This document shows, piece after piece, positions 12,029 through 21,761 of a stretch of DNA of 64,000 bases. Made by a program: the position numbers and the translations under genes. Position 1 is the first letter of the stretch. Each line of letters begins with the position of its first letter. Below the pieces are notes generated by a model. It ran no database searches. It worked only from the letters and a program-made list of their open reading frames with translations, and was not told the origin of the DNA. Source of the stretch: Mycolicibacterium crocinum (GTDB taxonomy: Bacteria; Actinomycetota; Actinomycetes; Mycobacteriales; Mycobacteriaceae); assembly GCF_022370635.2 (NCBI RefSeq), contig NZ_CP092362.2:5456001-5520000 (forward strand), given 5' to 3'.

Positions 12029-12034
12029 GGGATC

Positions 12035-13615
12035 GTGACCACCGCGCAGCTCAGCCCGGGGCGAATCAATGGATTCGTCCGCTGGGTCGCGCGCACGCCG
12101 TGGCCGGTGTTTTCCCTGGGCATGCTGCAGGCCGACATCATCGGCGCACTGCTGGTGCTGGGCTTCCTGCGGTTCGGGCTGCCGCCGTCGGATCGGGTCA
12201 TGCTGCAGGACCTGCCGACGCTCAACCTGGTCATTTTTCTGAGCTACCTGTTCATCTCGTTCGCGGTCGGCGCGTTCGTCAGCCTCAAGCTGCTCGTTCC
12301 GGTGTTCCGCTGGCAACGCCGCGACGCGCTGCTGGCCGAGGACGACCCGGCCGTCACAGAGCAGGCCCGGTTGCGGGCGCTGCGCATGCCGGTCTACCGC
12401 TCGGTGATCAGCATGACGAACTGGGTGTTGGGCGCGGTGGTGTTCATCGCCGCCAGCTGGCCGGTGGCCAGCCATGCCGCGCCCGTGCTGGCGGTCTCCA
12501 CGCTGCTGGGCGCCACGGCCACCACGATCATCGGCTACCTGCAGTCCGAGCGGGTGCTGCGCCCGGTGGCGGTCGCCGCGCTGCGTGGCGGGGTGCCGGA
12601 GAAGTTCCACCGCCCCGGCGTCATCCAGCGGCTGGTGCTGACCTGGCTGTTGTCCACCGGGGTGCCGCTGCTGGCGATCGTGCTGTCGGTGGTGGCCAGC
12701 AAGTTCTCGCTGCTGGCGGCGTCGGCCGACGCCCTGTTCACGCCGATCCTGCTGATGGCGGTGGCCGCGCTGGTGGTCGGGATGGCCGGCAATGTGCTCT
12801 CGGCGATGTCGATCGCCGATCCGCTGCGCCAGCTCCGCTGGGCGCTCGGTGAGGTCCAGCGCGGCAACTACAACGCCCACATGCAGATCTACGACGCCAG
12901 TGAACTGGGCCTGCTGCAGGCCGGCTTCAACGATATGGTCCGTGACCTGAGCGAACGGCAGCGGCTGCGCGACCTGTTCGGCCGCTACGTCGGCGAGGAC
13001 GTCGCCCGGCGCGCCTTGGAGCGGGGCACCGAGCTCGGCGGCCAGGAACGCGATGTCGCGGTGCTGTTCGTCGATCTGGTCGGCTCGACCCAGCTGGCCG
13101 CGTCGCGACCGCCCAGCGAGGTGGTGAGCATGCTCAACGAGTTCTTCCGGGTGGTCGTCGAGACGGTCAAGAAGCACGGCGGTTTCGTCAACAAGTTCCA
13201 GGGTGATGCGGCGCTGTGCATCTTTGGCGCACCCATCGAACATCCCGATGCCTCCGGTGCGGCGTTGGCCGCGTCGCGGGAACTGCACGACGAGCTGGTC
13301 GGGGTGCTGGGCCAGACCGAATTCGGGATCGGCGTCTCGGCCGGGCGCGCGATCGCCGGGCACATCGGTGCGCAGGCCCGCTTCGAGTACACCGTGATCG
13401 GCGACCCGGTCAACGAGGCCGCCCGGCTGACCGAGCTGGCCAAGTTGGAGAACGGCCACGTGCTGGCGTCGGCGATCGCGGTCAGTGGTGCGCTGGACGC
13501 CGAGGCGCTCTGCTGGAACGTCGGCGAGATCGTTGAACTGCGCGGCCGGCGGGCGCCGACGCAACTGGCCCGTCCAGTGAACCTGCTCTTGCCCAGCGAA
13601 ACCGCTTCTCGCTGA
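12035..13615 (+). CDS. Membrane-bound class III adenylate cyclase with HAMP domain
   Basis: A 526-residue protein: about six membrane helices in residues 1-260, a HAMP linker (ADPLRQLRWALGEVQRGNYNA region), then a class III cyclase domain from about residue 335. The catalytic set looks complete: metal-binding aspartates in LFVDLVGS and QGDAAL, the purine-selecting lysine in NKFQGD, the aspartate in VIGDPVNEAARL and its asparagine and arginine for the transition state. It corresponds to Rv3645, a main cAMP source in M. tuberculosis. It makes cAMP at the inner face of the membrane; the Crp gene lies about 23 kb downstream. It ends five bases from the convergent topA stop. Confidence 0.92.
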   Translation: MTTAQLSPGRINGFVRWVARTPWPVFSLGMLQADIIGALLVLGFLRFGLPPSDRVMLQDLPTLNLVIFLSYLFISFAVGAFVSLKLLVPVFRWQRRDALLAEDDPAVTEQARLRALRMPVYRSVISMTNWVLGAVVFIAASWPVASHAAPVLAVSTLLGATATTIIGYLQSERVLRPVAVAALRGGVPEKFHRPGVIQRLVLTWLLSTGVPLLAIVLSVVASKFSLLAASADALFTPILLMAVAALVVGMAGNVLSAMSIADPLRQLRWALGEVQRGNYNAHMQIYDASELGLLQAGFNDMVRDLSERQRLRDLFGRYVGEDVARRALERGTELGGQERDVAVLFVDLVGSTQLAASRPPSEVVSMLNEFFRVVVETVKKHGGFVNKFQGDAALCIFGAPIEHPDASGAALAASRELHDELVGVLGQTEFGIGVSAGRAIAGHIGAQARFEYTVIGDPVNEAARLTELAKLENGHVLASAIAVSGALDAEALCWNVGEIVELRGRRAPTQLARPVNLLLPSETASR

Positions 13616-13620
13616 GGCAG

Positions 13621-16413
13621 TTACGCCTTCTTTGCGGCCTTCTTGGCCGGCGCCTTGCGCGTCGTCTTTTTCGCGGCGGCCTTCTTCTTCACCGGACCGC
13701 GGGCACGCCGGTCGGCGAGCAGCTCCGAGGCCCGCTCGTCGGTGATGCTCATGACGTCGTCGCCCTTGCGCAGGCTCGCGTTGGTCTCGCCGTCGGTGAC
13801 GTACGGACCGAAGCGGCCGTCCTTGATCACCATCGGCTGGCCCGACGCCGGATCCGTGCCCAGTTCGCGCAGTGGCGGAGCCGCAGCGCCTTGGCGGCCA
13901 CGACGTTTGGGCTCGGCATAGATCTTCAACGCCTCTTCGAGGGTGATCTCGAAGATCTGGTCCTCGGTGGCCAGCGAACGAGAGTCGGTGCCGCGCTTGA
14001 GGTATGGGCCGTAGCGGCCATTCTGCGCGGTGATCTCCTCGCCGTTGGCGGGATCCACGCCGACCACGCGAGGGAGCGAGAGCAGCTTGAGCGCATCCTC
14101 GAGCGTGATGGTCTGCAGATCCATCGACCGCAGCAGTGAACCGGTGCGCGGCTTGGGGCCGGTCGGCTTCTTGCCCTTCTTGGCGGTGACGCCCGGATCG
14201 TCGTCCGGCGGCGGGGGCAGCACCTCGGTGACGTACGGCCCGTAACGCCCGTCCTTGGCGACGATCTCGTGCCCGGACTCCGGATCGACGCCGAGCACGC
14301 GGCCCTCTTGCGGTGTGGCGAAAAGGTTTTCGGCCAGCTCGAGGGTCAGCTCGTCGGGCGTGATCTCGTCGTTGAGGTTGGCGCGCTGCGGCTTGGGTTC
14401 GCCGTCCTCACCGGTGATCATCCGCTCCAGGTACGGGCCGTTCTTGCCGACCCGGACCACGATCGGCCGGCCTTCCTCGTCGTCAAAGAGCTTGATGGAG
14501 TTGACTTCTCGGGCATCGATGCCTTCGAGGTTTACACCCACCAGCTTCTTGAGGCCACCGGCGCGGGCGATCGAGTCCGCCACCCCGTGATCGCCACCGA
14601 AGTAGAAGTTGGTCAGCCAGTTGGTGCGCCGCTCCTGGCCGGTGGCGATCTCGTCGAGCTCGTCTTCCATGGCAGCGGTGAAGTCGTAATCCACCAGGCG
14701 GCCGAAGTGCTGTTCGAGCAGACCGGTCACCGCGAACGCCACCCAGGACGGCACCAGCGCGCTGCCCTTCTTGTGGACGTACCCGCGGTCCTGGATCGTC
14801 TTGATGATCGAGGAATACGTTGAGGGACGGCCGATTCCGAGATCCTCGAGCGCCTTGATCAGCGATGCCTCGGTGTAGCGGGCCGGCGGGTTGGTGTTGT
14901 GGCCGTCGGCGGTCAGGCCGGTGGCGTCCACCCGCTGGCCCTGCCGCAGCTGCGGCAACCGGCTCTCGGCGTCGTCGGCTTCACCGCCGGCCAGCTCGTC
15001 GACGGTCTCGACGTAGGCCTTGAGGAAGCCGGCGAAGGTGATCGTGCGACCGCTGGCAGCGAAGGTGACTTCGCGTCCGTCGGAAGAGGTTCCGTTGATG
15101 CGCAGGCTCAGCGTCGTGCCGCGGGCGTCGGCCATCTGCGAGGCGACGGTGCGCTGCCAGATCAGCTCGTAGAGCCGGAACTCGTCGTTGTCGAGTTCGC
15201 GGTGCAGCGCCCCGGGGGTGGCGAAGGTGTCGCCGGCAGGCCGGATGGCCTCGTGCGCCTCCTGGGCGTTCTTGACCTTGCGGGTGTACTGCCGTGGCGA
15301 AGGGTGCACGTACTCGTCGCCATAGAGCTGACGGGCCTGAGTGCGCGCGGCGTTGATGGCCGACTCCGACAGCGTGGTCGAGTCGGTACGCATGTAGGTG
15401 ATGTAGCCGTTCTCGTACAGCCGCTGCGCGATGCTCATCGTGCGCTCCGAGGAGAACCGCAGCTTGCGGCCCGCCTCCTGCTGCAGCGTGGACGTCATGA
15501 ACGGCGGATACGGCTTGCGGGTGTAGGGCTTCTCCTCCACCGACGCCACGGACAGGCTGGAGCCCCGCAAACCGGTGGCCAGCGAGCCGGCAGCGGCCTC
15601 GTCGAGCACCACTACTTCGTCGGGCTTGCGGACCACGCCCAGCGAGTCGAAGTCACGGCCCGTGGCGACCCGCTTGCTGTCGACGTTGACCAGCCTCGCG
15701 GTGAACCGCGGCGGTGCGGCGTTGGGATCCGAGACGGACGCGTCGAGTTCGGCGATCACGTCCCAGTACGAGGCGCTGCGGAAGGCCATCCGGTCGCGTT
15801 CGCGCTGCACGATGATGCGGGTGGCCACGGACTGCACCCGGCCCGCCGACAGCTTCGGGGCGACCTTCTTCCACAGCACGGGGCTGACCTCGTAGCCGTA
15901 GAGGCGGTCCAGGATGCGCCGGGTCTCCTGCGCATCGACCAGGTCGGTGTCCAGGTCGCGGGGGTGTTCGGCAGCCGCACGGATGGCGGGTTCGGTGATC
16001 TCGTGGAACACCATCCGCTTGACCGGGACGCGGGGCTTCAACGTCTCCAGCAGGTGCCAGGCGATGGCCTCACCCTCGCGGTCACCGTCGGTGGCGAGGT
16101 AGAGCTCGTCGACATCCTTGAGCAGGCCCTTGAGCTCGGTGACCGTGCTCTTCTTGTCCGGGCTGATGATGTAGAGCGGCTCGAAATTGTCCTCGACGTT
16201 GACGCCTAGCCGCGCCCACGGCTCCGTTTTGTACTTGGCGGGCACGTCGGCGGCGTTGCGCGGCAGGTCACGGATGTGACCGCGGGACGACTCGACGATG
16301 TAATTGGAGCCCAGGTAACCCGCGATCTTGCGCGCCTTGGTGGGCGACTCGACGATGACGAGCCGCCGAACGTTGCCGTTCCGGTTACCGCTGCCGCGGT
16401 CGTCGTCAGCCAA
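13621..16413 (-). CDS. topA: DNA topoisomerase I
   Basis: A 930-residue type IA topoisomerase that relaxes negative supercoils. The Toprim domain begins with LVIVESPTKARKIAGYLG near residue 20, and the acidic TDGDREGE motif follows. The active-site tyrosine lies in YITYMRTDSTTLS near residue 345. The C-terminal region carries several repeats of the mycobacterial type (GRYGPYV / GRFGPYV motifs) instead of zinc fingers, and ends in a lysine/alanine-rich basic tail. All expected landmarks and the length match Rv3646c. It is essential in mycobacteria. Confidence 0.97.
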   Translation of the reverse strand: MADDDRGSGNRNGNVRRLVIVESPTKARKIAGYLGSNYIVESSRGHIRDLPRNAADVPAKYKTEPWARLGVNVEDNFEPLYIISPDKKSTVTELKGLLKDVDELYLATDGDREGEAIAWHLLETLKPRVPVKRMVFHEITEPAIRAAAEHPRDLDTDLVDAQETRRILDRLYGYEVSPVLWKKVAPKLSAGRVQSVATRIIVQRERDRMAFRSASYWDVIAELDASVSDPNAAPPRFTARLVNVDSKRVATGRDFDSLGVVRKPDEVVVLDEAAAGSLATGLRGSSLSVASVEEKPYTRKPYPPFMTSTLQQEAGRKLRFSSERTMSIAQRLYENGYITYMRTDSTTLSESAINAARTQARQLYGDEYVHPSPRQYTRKVKNAQEAHEAIRPAGDTFATPGALHRELDNDEFRLYELIWQRTVASQMADARGTTLSLRINGTSSDGREVTFAASGRTITFAGFLKAYVETVDELAGGEADDAESRLPQLRQGQRVDATGLTADGHNTNPPARYTEASLIKALEDLGIGRPSTYSSIIKTIQDRGYVHKKGSALVPSWVAFAVTGLLEQHFGRLVDYDFTAAMEDELDEIATGQERRTNWLTNFYFGGDHGVADSIARAGGLKKLVGVNLEGIDAREVNSIKLFDDEEGRPIVVRVGKNGPYLERMITGEDGEPKPQRANLNDEITPDELTLELAENLFATPQEGRVLGVDPESGHEIVAKDGRYGPYVTEVLPPPPDDDPGVTAKKGKKPTGPKPRTGSLLRSMDLQTITLEDALKLLSLPRVVGVDPANGEEITAQNGRYGPYLKRGTDSRSLATEDQIFEITLEEALKIYAEPKRRGRQGAAAPPLRELGTDPASGQPMVIKDGRFGPYVTDGETNASLRKGDDVMSITDERASELLADRRARGPVKKKAAAKKTTRKAPAKKAAKKA

Positions 16414-16525
16414 CTGCCCTTACGCTCCACTTCTGTCTTCCCCACAGGTACCCCCAACCCGCGGGCACCTGACAATTTCGCACTCCGAAGGTGTCAACGC
16501 AAACCGACCCTCGCAGCGCAATCTC

Positions 16526-17104
16526 TCAGATCCGGGGCCACGCTGACAACGCTTCGAGCTGATTTGGTGGTTCCCCCACGTTCTCTACCAGGCGTGATAG
16601 CCGCCGACGGCCACTGATTCGAAGGGCCGGCCGGGCGCCTCGGGTGCCGATCAGCGTCGGTGCGATCCCCACCCGCATCAACGCCGACGCGAGCGGCGAA
16701 TGCGTATCGGGGGCGTGCGGGTCCAGTCCCAGCAGATAACGATCGGGCTCCGGGCTGCCGGCCGCCAGCGTCCAGGCGCGCAGCTCACGCGCTCCGGGCA
16801 GCCATTGCGGCGGCACCGTCTTGACGGCTCCCCTGGTCCAGGCGGCGGCGATGCCCGACAGCCGGGCGTCCACCGCGGTGCGCACCAGCGGGTTGTTCTC
16901 GTCGGTGCGGGTGATCTCGGCCTCTAGGCCGGTCTCACTGATCATCTCCGCCAGCGCCTCGGCCCGCCACAGATCGTCGACCACCACCGACAGCCTGGCC
17001 CCGGCGCCGACGACGACCACCTGTCCGGTTGTCGCAAGCAACCCGGTGAGGTCGGCGACCGCGGGCGGCACCGACTCAGCCGAGAAGAAGGACAGCTGAC
17101 TCAC
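16526..17104 (-). CDS. Conserved mycobacterial protein of unknown function (Rv3647c-like)
   Basis: A 192-residue protein without signal peptide or membrane helix. It contains alternating hydrophobic strands (VVVVGAGARLSVVVDDLWRA) suggesting an alpha/beta fold, and a basic C-terminus (RISGRRRLSRLVENV). By position it corresponds to Rv3647c. GTG at 17104 starts MSQLSFFSAES. It sits upstream of topA on the same strand with 112 bases between them, in which I see no feature. I do not recognise a domain or enzymatic motif. Confidence 0.65.
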   Translation of the reverse strand: MSQLSFFSAESVPPAVADLTGLLATTGQVVVVGAGARLSVVVDDLWRAEALAEMISETGLEAEITRTDENNPLVRTAVDARLSGIAAAWTRGAVKTVPPQWLPGARELRAWTLAAGSPEPDRYLLGLDPHAPDTHSPLASALMRVGIAPTLIGTRGARPALRISGRRRLSRLVENVGEPPNQLEALSAWPRI

Positions 17105-17198
17105 GAGTCGACAGTAAGGCAGTAGGAGACGAGCGGGACGCAGCCGAGCCCTCGGGCTGGCGACGGGCGTGGCGGCCGCTCAGTGCGGCAGCCACAGA

Positions 17199-17248
17199 CG
17201 AAAGCACCCCCGGCGAGACCCGTCACCGGGACGCTCGGGGGTGTTTCG
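17199..17248 (-). terminator. Hairpin terminator downstream of cspA
   Basis: On the minus strand CACCCCCG pairs with CGGGGGTG, enclosing a second stem (CCCG/CGGG), followed by CTTTCG. It lies 15 bases past the cspA stop. Confidence 0.65.
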
Positions 17249-17263
17249 TGATGTCGTTGTTGA

Positions 17264-17467
17264 TCAGATGGAGCGCACGCCAGTGGCCTGCGGTCCCTTG
17301 GGGCTCTGACCGACCTCGAACTCGACCCTTTGGTTCTCCTCAAGGGTGCGGAAGCCCGACCCCTGAATTTCCGTGTAGTGGACGAACACGTCGGCAGAGC
17401 CGTCCTCGGGTGCAATGAACCCGAAACCCTTCTCGGCGTTGAACCACTTCACAGTTCCCTGTGGCAT
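17264..17467 (-). CDS. cspA: Cold-shock domain protein
   Basis: A 67-residue single OB-fold RNA/DNA chaperone. RNP1 (KGFGFI) and RNP2 (VFVHY) are intact, and the protein has the usual length. It corresponds to Rv3648c. The 290-base region upstream, shared with the divergent helicase gene, is AT-richer than its surroundings, as expected for a cold-shock 5' leader, although I cannot place its promoter with confidence. It probably binds single-stranded RNA and aids translation, and may be constitutively abundant. Confidence 0.95.
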   Translation of the reverse strand: MPQGTVKWFNAEKGFGFIAPEDGSADVFVHYTEIQGSGFRTLEENQRVEFEVGQSPKGPQATGVRSI

Positions 17468-17757
17468 CTTTCGTACTTTCCTTCTCTTCCAACCGGGAGC
17501 GGCCGACCGAGTTTTCGGCAGACCGGGCCCGTTCCGACCGCCATCCTTCGTGGAGTCGTCGGAACTCACCCGACCTACAGACCCTCGCAGGAACCGCGAT
17601 CGCAACGTCGATCCTGCGAGTGTTGACACACGAACACAGAAGCTGCGACCGCCCATATCCAATCACGTCCAGAGCTGTTGCGACAGTCTCAGTGCTACTA
17701 ACTGATGAACAATTCGATACAGGGATGTACATCTCTTTTAGAAAGGGCTGATTTCAA

Positions 17758-20085
17758 ATGGTGAGTTTCGGCAGCGAGCTGCTTAACGCGGCCGTCGCGG
17801 GCGCCGAATCATCGCCGGAAGCGCTGCGTCACGTCGCCGAACTACCCGCCCGCCAAGCCCACGGCATGGACTGGCCTGCCTGGGCTGATCCAGATGTGCT
17901 CCGCGCATTCGGAGATCACGGAATCGAGCTGCCGTGGTCGCATCAGGTGCGCGCCGCCGACCTCGCCCACTCTCGCCAGCATGTCGTCATCAGCACCGGT
18001 ACCGCATCGGGCAAGTCGCTGGCGTTCCAATTACCGATCATGGATGTGCTGGCGCGTGATCCGCGCGCCAGGGCGCTTTATTTGTCGCCCACCAAAGCGC
18101 TCGGCCACGACCAATTACGGACCGCACATTCTTTGACCACAGCGGTGCCCGCGCTCGCCGATGTCGCACCGACCTCCTACGACGGCGACACCCCGGTCGA
18201 GGTACGCAGATTCGCCCGGGAACGGTCACGATGGCTGTTCTCCAATCCCGACATGATCCATCTGTCGTTGCTGCGCAACCACGCTCGCTGGGCGGTGTTC
18301 CTGCGCGGGTTGCGCTACATCGTCGTCGACGAATGTCATTACTACCGAGGCATTTTCGGTTCGAACGTGGCCATGGTTCTGCGTCGGCTGCTGCGGTTGT
18401 GCGAACGCTACGCGCCGGCATCGGAACCGGGTCCGACGGTCATCTTCGCCAGCGCGACCACCGCGGCACCCGGTGAGACCGCCGCCGAACTGATCGGGCA
18501 GACCGTGACGGAGGTGACCGAGGACGGGTCGCCGCACGGCGCGCGGACCGTCGCCCTGTGGGAGCCCGAACTGCGCACCGATCTGTTGGGGGAAAACGGT
18601 GCGCCGGTGCGACGTTCAGCCGGCGCCGAGGCCGCTCGGATGATGGCCGATCTGGTTGCTGAAGGCGCGCGAACGCTGACCTTCGTACGGTCGCGGCGCG
18701 GGGCGGAGCTCACTGCTCTGGGAGCACGGGGCCGCCTCGAGGACATCGCCCCGCACCTGATCGACACGGTGGCGTCCTACCGGTCGGGTTACCTCGCCGA
18801 GGACCGCCGGGAGTTGGAACGCGCCCTGTCCGAAGGGGAATTACGGGGGGTGGCCACCACGAATGCACTCGAGCTGGGCATTGACATCGCCGGGCTGGAT
18901 GCGGTTCTGCTGGCGGGCTTTCCGGGCACCGTGGCGTCGTTTTGGCAGCAGGCCGGCCGGTCAGGGCGGCGTGGCCAGGGTGCGCTGGTGATTCTCGTCG
19001 CGCGCGACGACCCCTTGGACACCTATCTTGTGCACCACCCGGAGGCGTTGCTGGACAAGCCGGTAGAACGGGTGGTCATCGATCCGACAAACCCGTATGT
19101 GGTCGGCCCGCAACTGTTGTGCGCGGCAACGGAGATGCCGTTGGAGGAGGCGGAGGTCCGGCGCTGGGAGGCCGAGCCGGTGGCCGCTGAACTCGTCGAC
19201 GACGGATTGTTGCGCCGCCGTGGCGGCAAGTACTTCCCCGCCGCCGGGCTGGACCCGCACCCGGCGGTGGACATCCGCGGCTCGGCCGGCGGGACCATCG
19301 CGATCGTCGAAACAGAGACCGGGCGGATGCTGGGCAGTGCCGACGCGGGGCAGGCGCCGGCCGCCGTTCACCCGGGTGCGGTGTATCTCCATCAGGGCGA
19401 GAGCTATCTCGTCGACTCGTTGAGTTTTTCCGACGGGGTGGCGTTCGTGCACGCCGAGGATCCCGGCTACACCACCTTCGCCAGGGAGATCACCGACATC
19501 ACGGTGACCGGAACGGGCGAGCGCGTGCATTACGACGCGGTGACGCTGGGCCTGGTTCCGGTGTCGGTGACGCACCGGGTGATCGGTTACTTGCGCCGCC
19601 GGTTATCCGGGGAGGTCATCGATTTCGTCGAACTCGACATGCCCGAGCACTGCCTGCCGACCACTGCGGTGATGTACACGATCACACCGGAAGCGTTGGC
19701 GGACAGCGGGATCGAACAGCTGCGGATACCCGGATCCCTGCATGCGGCCGAGCACGCGGCGATCGGCCTGCTGCCGCTGGTGGCCAGCTGCGATCGCGGT
19801 GACATCGGCGGTGTATCGACCGCCGTCGGTGCCGACGGTCTGCCCACGGTGTTCGTCTACGACGGGCATCCTGGTGGAGCGGGTTTCGCCGAGCGCGGCT
19901 ATCGTCTGGCCAGCACGTGGCTGGGCGCCACCGCGGCGGCGATCGAAGCATGCGAATGTCCGCAGGGCTGCCCGTCGTGTGTGCAGTCACCCAAGTGCGG
20001 CAACGGGAATGACCCGTTGGACAAGTCCGGCGCGGTTGCGGTCCTCAAGCTGGTTCTCGCGCAGCTGGCTGCCGGCGGTGCCTGA
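17758..20085 (+). CDS. DEAD/DEAH-box helicase with DUF1998 zinc domain, MrfA/YprA-like
   Basis: A 775-residue SF2 helicase. Motif I is TGTASGKS near residue 80, motif II DECH near 190, motif III SATT, and the C-terminal RecA domain has TNALELGIDIAGLD and QAGRSGRRG. The last 200 residues form a DUF1998 domain with a tetracysteine cluster (CECPQGCPSC and a later KCGNGNDPL). This is the architecture of Bacillus MrfA, which repairs mitomycin-type lesions, and of eukaryotic Hrq1; the cysteines bind zinc in that family. It corresponds to Rv3649. A role in DNA-damage repair is inferred. It is divergent from cspA; ATG at 17758 follows an AGAAAGG site. Confidence 0.88.
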   Translation: MVSFGSELLNAAVAGAESSPEALRHVAELPARQAHGMDWPAWADPDVLRAFGDHGIELPWSHQVRAADLAHSRQHVVISTGTASGKSLAFQLPIMDVLARDPRARALYLSPTKALGHDQLRTAHSLTTAVPALADVAPTSYDGDTPVEVRRFARERSRWLFSNPDMIHLSLLRNHARWAVFLRGLRYIVVDECHYYRGIFGSNVAMVLRRLLRLCERYAPASEPGPTVIFASATTAAPGETAAELIGQTVTEVTEDGSPHGARTVALWEPELRTDLLGENGAPVRRSAGAEAARMMADLVAEGARTLTFVRSRRGAELTALGARGRLEDIAPHLIDTVASYRSGYLAEDRRELERALSEGELRGVATTNALELGIDIAGLDAVLLAGFPGTVASFWQQAGRSGRRGQGALVILVARDDPLDTYLVHHPEALLDKPVERVVIDPTNPYVVGPQLLCAATEMPLEEAEVRRWEAEPVAAELVDDGLLRRRGGKYFPAAGLDPHPAVDIRGSAGGTIAIVETETGRMLGSADAGQAPAAVHPGAVYLHQGESYLVDSLSFSDGVAFVHAEDPGYTTFAREITDITVTGTGERVHYDAVTLGLVPVSVTHRVIGYLRRRLSGEVIDFVELDMPEHCLPTTAVMYTITPEALADSGIEQLRIPGSLHAAEHAAIGLLPLVASCDRGDIGGVSTAVGADGLPTVFVYDGHPGGAGFAERGYRLASTWLGATAAAIEACECPQGCPSCVQSPKCGNGNDPLDKSGAVAVLKLVLAQLAAGGA

Positions 20086-20391
20086 CCGGCGTGCCGACCG
20101 ACCCCTCGAACAGTCGACACCCACGATGCAAGCACGCGCCGACGTGCTGGCTCCGTGCCCCACACTGCTGGAGGCGTTCCGGAAGCCTGACATCATTGCG
20201 CGCGGTGAACGGTCGGACAACGCGATCCGTTCCCAAATGTCGGGCGTAGGCGAAAAATAACCGAAGTGCCATTGCGGCCGCAAGCAAATGGACATCGCGG
20301 CGGTTTGCCGGACCAATTCCTTGGTTTCCACCTGGGGATTCCCCTGTTCGATCCCAAGCTCGCCCCAAGGCGGCGTCGTTAAAATGCCACC
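20086..20391. other. 306-bp intergenic region with no recognised gene
   Basis: No convincing coding sequence or RNA is seen. It contains a perfect 12-bp palindrome TTGCGGCCGCAA (20272-20283). Near its right end lies a TAAAAT -10-like box serving the next gene. In M. tuberculosis a PE-family gene lies here; none is present. Confidence 0.5.
20380..20385 (+). promoter_or_regulatory. Candidate -10 box for leaderless transcription of the Rv3651-like gene
   Basis: TAAAAT ends seven bases before ATG 20392, fitting a transcript that begins at the start codon. Confidence 0.45.
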
Positions 20392-21417
20392 ATGACCCCC
20401 GATTGGCTGCTGGTGGAGACACTCGGCACCGAACCGGTGGTGGTCGCGCAGGGCCGCCAGATGAAGAACCTGGTTCCGCTGGCCATCTACTTGCGACGCA
20501 ACCCGCATCTGGCCGCGATCCAGACCGCCATCGCCGAGACCGTGGCGACCGGCAACAGCCTGGCCAGCATCACCCCGAAGAGCGATCGTGTGATCCGCAC
20601 CGAACCGGTCCAGATGTCCGACGGCCGGATGCACGGTGTGCACGTGTGGATCGGGCCCGCCGACGCCGAACCGCCGGAGCGGCCGATACCCGGTCCGTTG
20701 AAATGGGATATGACCCTCGGGATCGCGACCGACACCGTCGAGTCACTGGTCAACGCCGGGATGGATCCCACCAAGGAGCCGACCCACGGCCGGGCATTCG
20801 CCGAGGACCTGCCGTCGCGCAGTTTCAACCGGGACGAGGCCAAGGTCCTGGCGCTCGCCATCGATGCCGCACCCGGCCGGACCTATTGCACGACATGGAC
20901 TTTCACCGACAGCAACGGCGAGACCATCCGGGCGGGATTCGTGGCGCGTACCGCGTTGGAGATGACGGAGGACGCCACGGAGCATCTGATCGCCCGCGCG
21001 ATGAACCTCCGGTGCGACCTCGACGAGGGATCGCTGCCGCCCGACCATCTGGCGCAACGGATCCTCGACGGGCTCTCCCAGCCTGGTGTGCACCGCGCGC
21101 TGGTCGACCTCGGCACCTGGAAGCTCCTGAAGTGGCTCGACGATCCGTGCCCCTATTACGACTGGCGCCAGAGCGTTCAGTTCCACCCCGACGACCGCGA
21201 CGAGCTGATCCCGATGGCGGAGGAGTTCCGGACCGGTACCACCAGTCGGGTGTTGCGGCTGCCCGGCGTCGACGGCGGCTGGGTCCCGATGCACGTGACG
21301 GTCAACCGCGTCGAGGTCGACAAGAGCATCTTCGCCGGGCTGATCACCCTGCGGCTGCCCACCGCGGCCGAACTCGCCGCCGCCCGCCTGACCGTCAAGG
21401 GCACCTCCACCGCCTAG
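20392..21417 (+). CDS. Rv3651-like protein with predicted GAF/PAS-type sensor fold
   Basis: A 341-residue soluble protein with no signal peptide. By length and position it is the counterpart of Rv3651 (345 residues), whose structure has been described as tandem PAS/GAF-like domains, suggesting small-molecule sensing. No output domain such as a kinase, cyclase or HTH is present in the sequence, so it may act by protein contacts. Aromatic and charged clusters (DDPCPYYDWRQSVQFHPDDRDEL) mark a PAS-like core near residue 255. It ends four bases into the convergent Tad locus. The ligand is unknown. Confidence 0.7.
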   Translation: MTPDWLLVETLGTEPVVVAQGRQMKNLVPLAIYLRRNPHLAAIQTAIAETVATGNSLASITPKSDRVIRTEPVQMSDGRMHGVHVWIGPADAEPPERPIPGPLKWDMTLGIATDTVESLVNAGMDPTKEPTHGRAFAEDLPSRSFNRDEAKVLALAIDAAPGRTYCTTWTFTDSNGETIRAGFVARTALEMTEDATEHLIARAMNLRCDLDEGSLPPDHLAQRILDGLSQPGVHRALVDLGTWKLLKWLDDPCPYYDWRQSVQFHPDDRDELIPMAEEFRTGTTSRVLRLPGVDGGWVPMHVTVNRVEVDKSIFAGLITLRLPTAAELAAARLTVKGTSTA

Positions 21418-21761
21418 CGTGCCTCGCCCGGTCCTGCCCGCGCCGCCGCGTGGGCCTGCCCGCCGAGGAGCCGACCCGTCGCCACGTCGACCTCGACCAC
21501 GATGTCGAGCCCGTTGACCTCGCACCCGCTCAGCGCCGCGCCCATGGCGCGGCTCACCGCGGCTGCCTGCCGGCATGCGGTCTCGGCTCCGCTGGGCAGC
21601 CACATGGCTGCGGCCAGCGCAGCCATGTCGGCACCGGCCTGCGCCCGATGCCGTGCCACCACGGCACTCCCGATCTGGATACCAGCCAGGGTGATGGCCA
21701 CGAGCGTGGTGATCAGCAGCGCCGCCAGCACGGTCGCGACGCCGTGCTCGTCACGAGCCAG
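21414..21761 (-). CDS. TadG/TadE-like secreted pilus-locus protein (Rv3654c-like), start uncertain
   Basis: About 105-115 residues: a short N-terminus with ARDEHG, one membrane helix (VATVLAALLITTLVAITLAG), then a helix with AGADMAALAAA typical of Flp/Tad minor pseudopilins. The last gene of the Tad locus, it corresponds to Rv3654c. No ATG, GTG or TTG precedes the conserved ARDEHG part without running deep into tadE; in-frame options are CTG at 21761 (used here) or GTG at 21731, inside the membrane helix. It overlaps the tadE 3' end slightly. It is probably membrane-anchored or secreted through the Tad machine. Confidence 0.6.
   Translation of the reverse strand: MARDEHGVATVLAALLITTLVAITLAGIQIGSAVVARHRAQAGADMAALAAAMWLPSGAETACRQAAAVSRAMGAALSGCEVNGLDIVVEVDVATGRLLGGQAHAAARAGPGEAR

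Noticed and set aside
20272-20283. TTGCGGCCGCAA palindrome as operator
   Set aside because: It is over 100 bases from the next start and consists of a common GC-rich restriction-type core; no other support.
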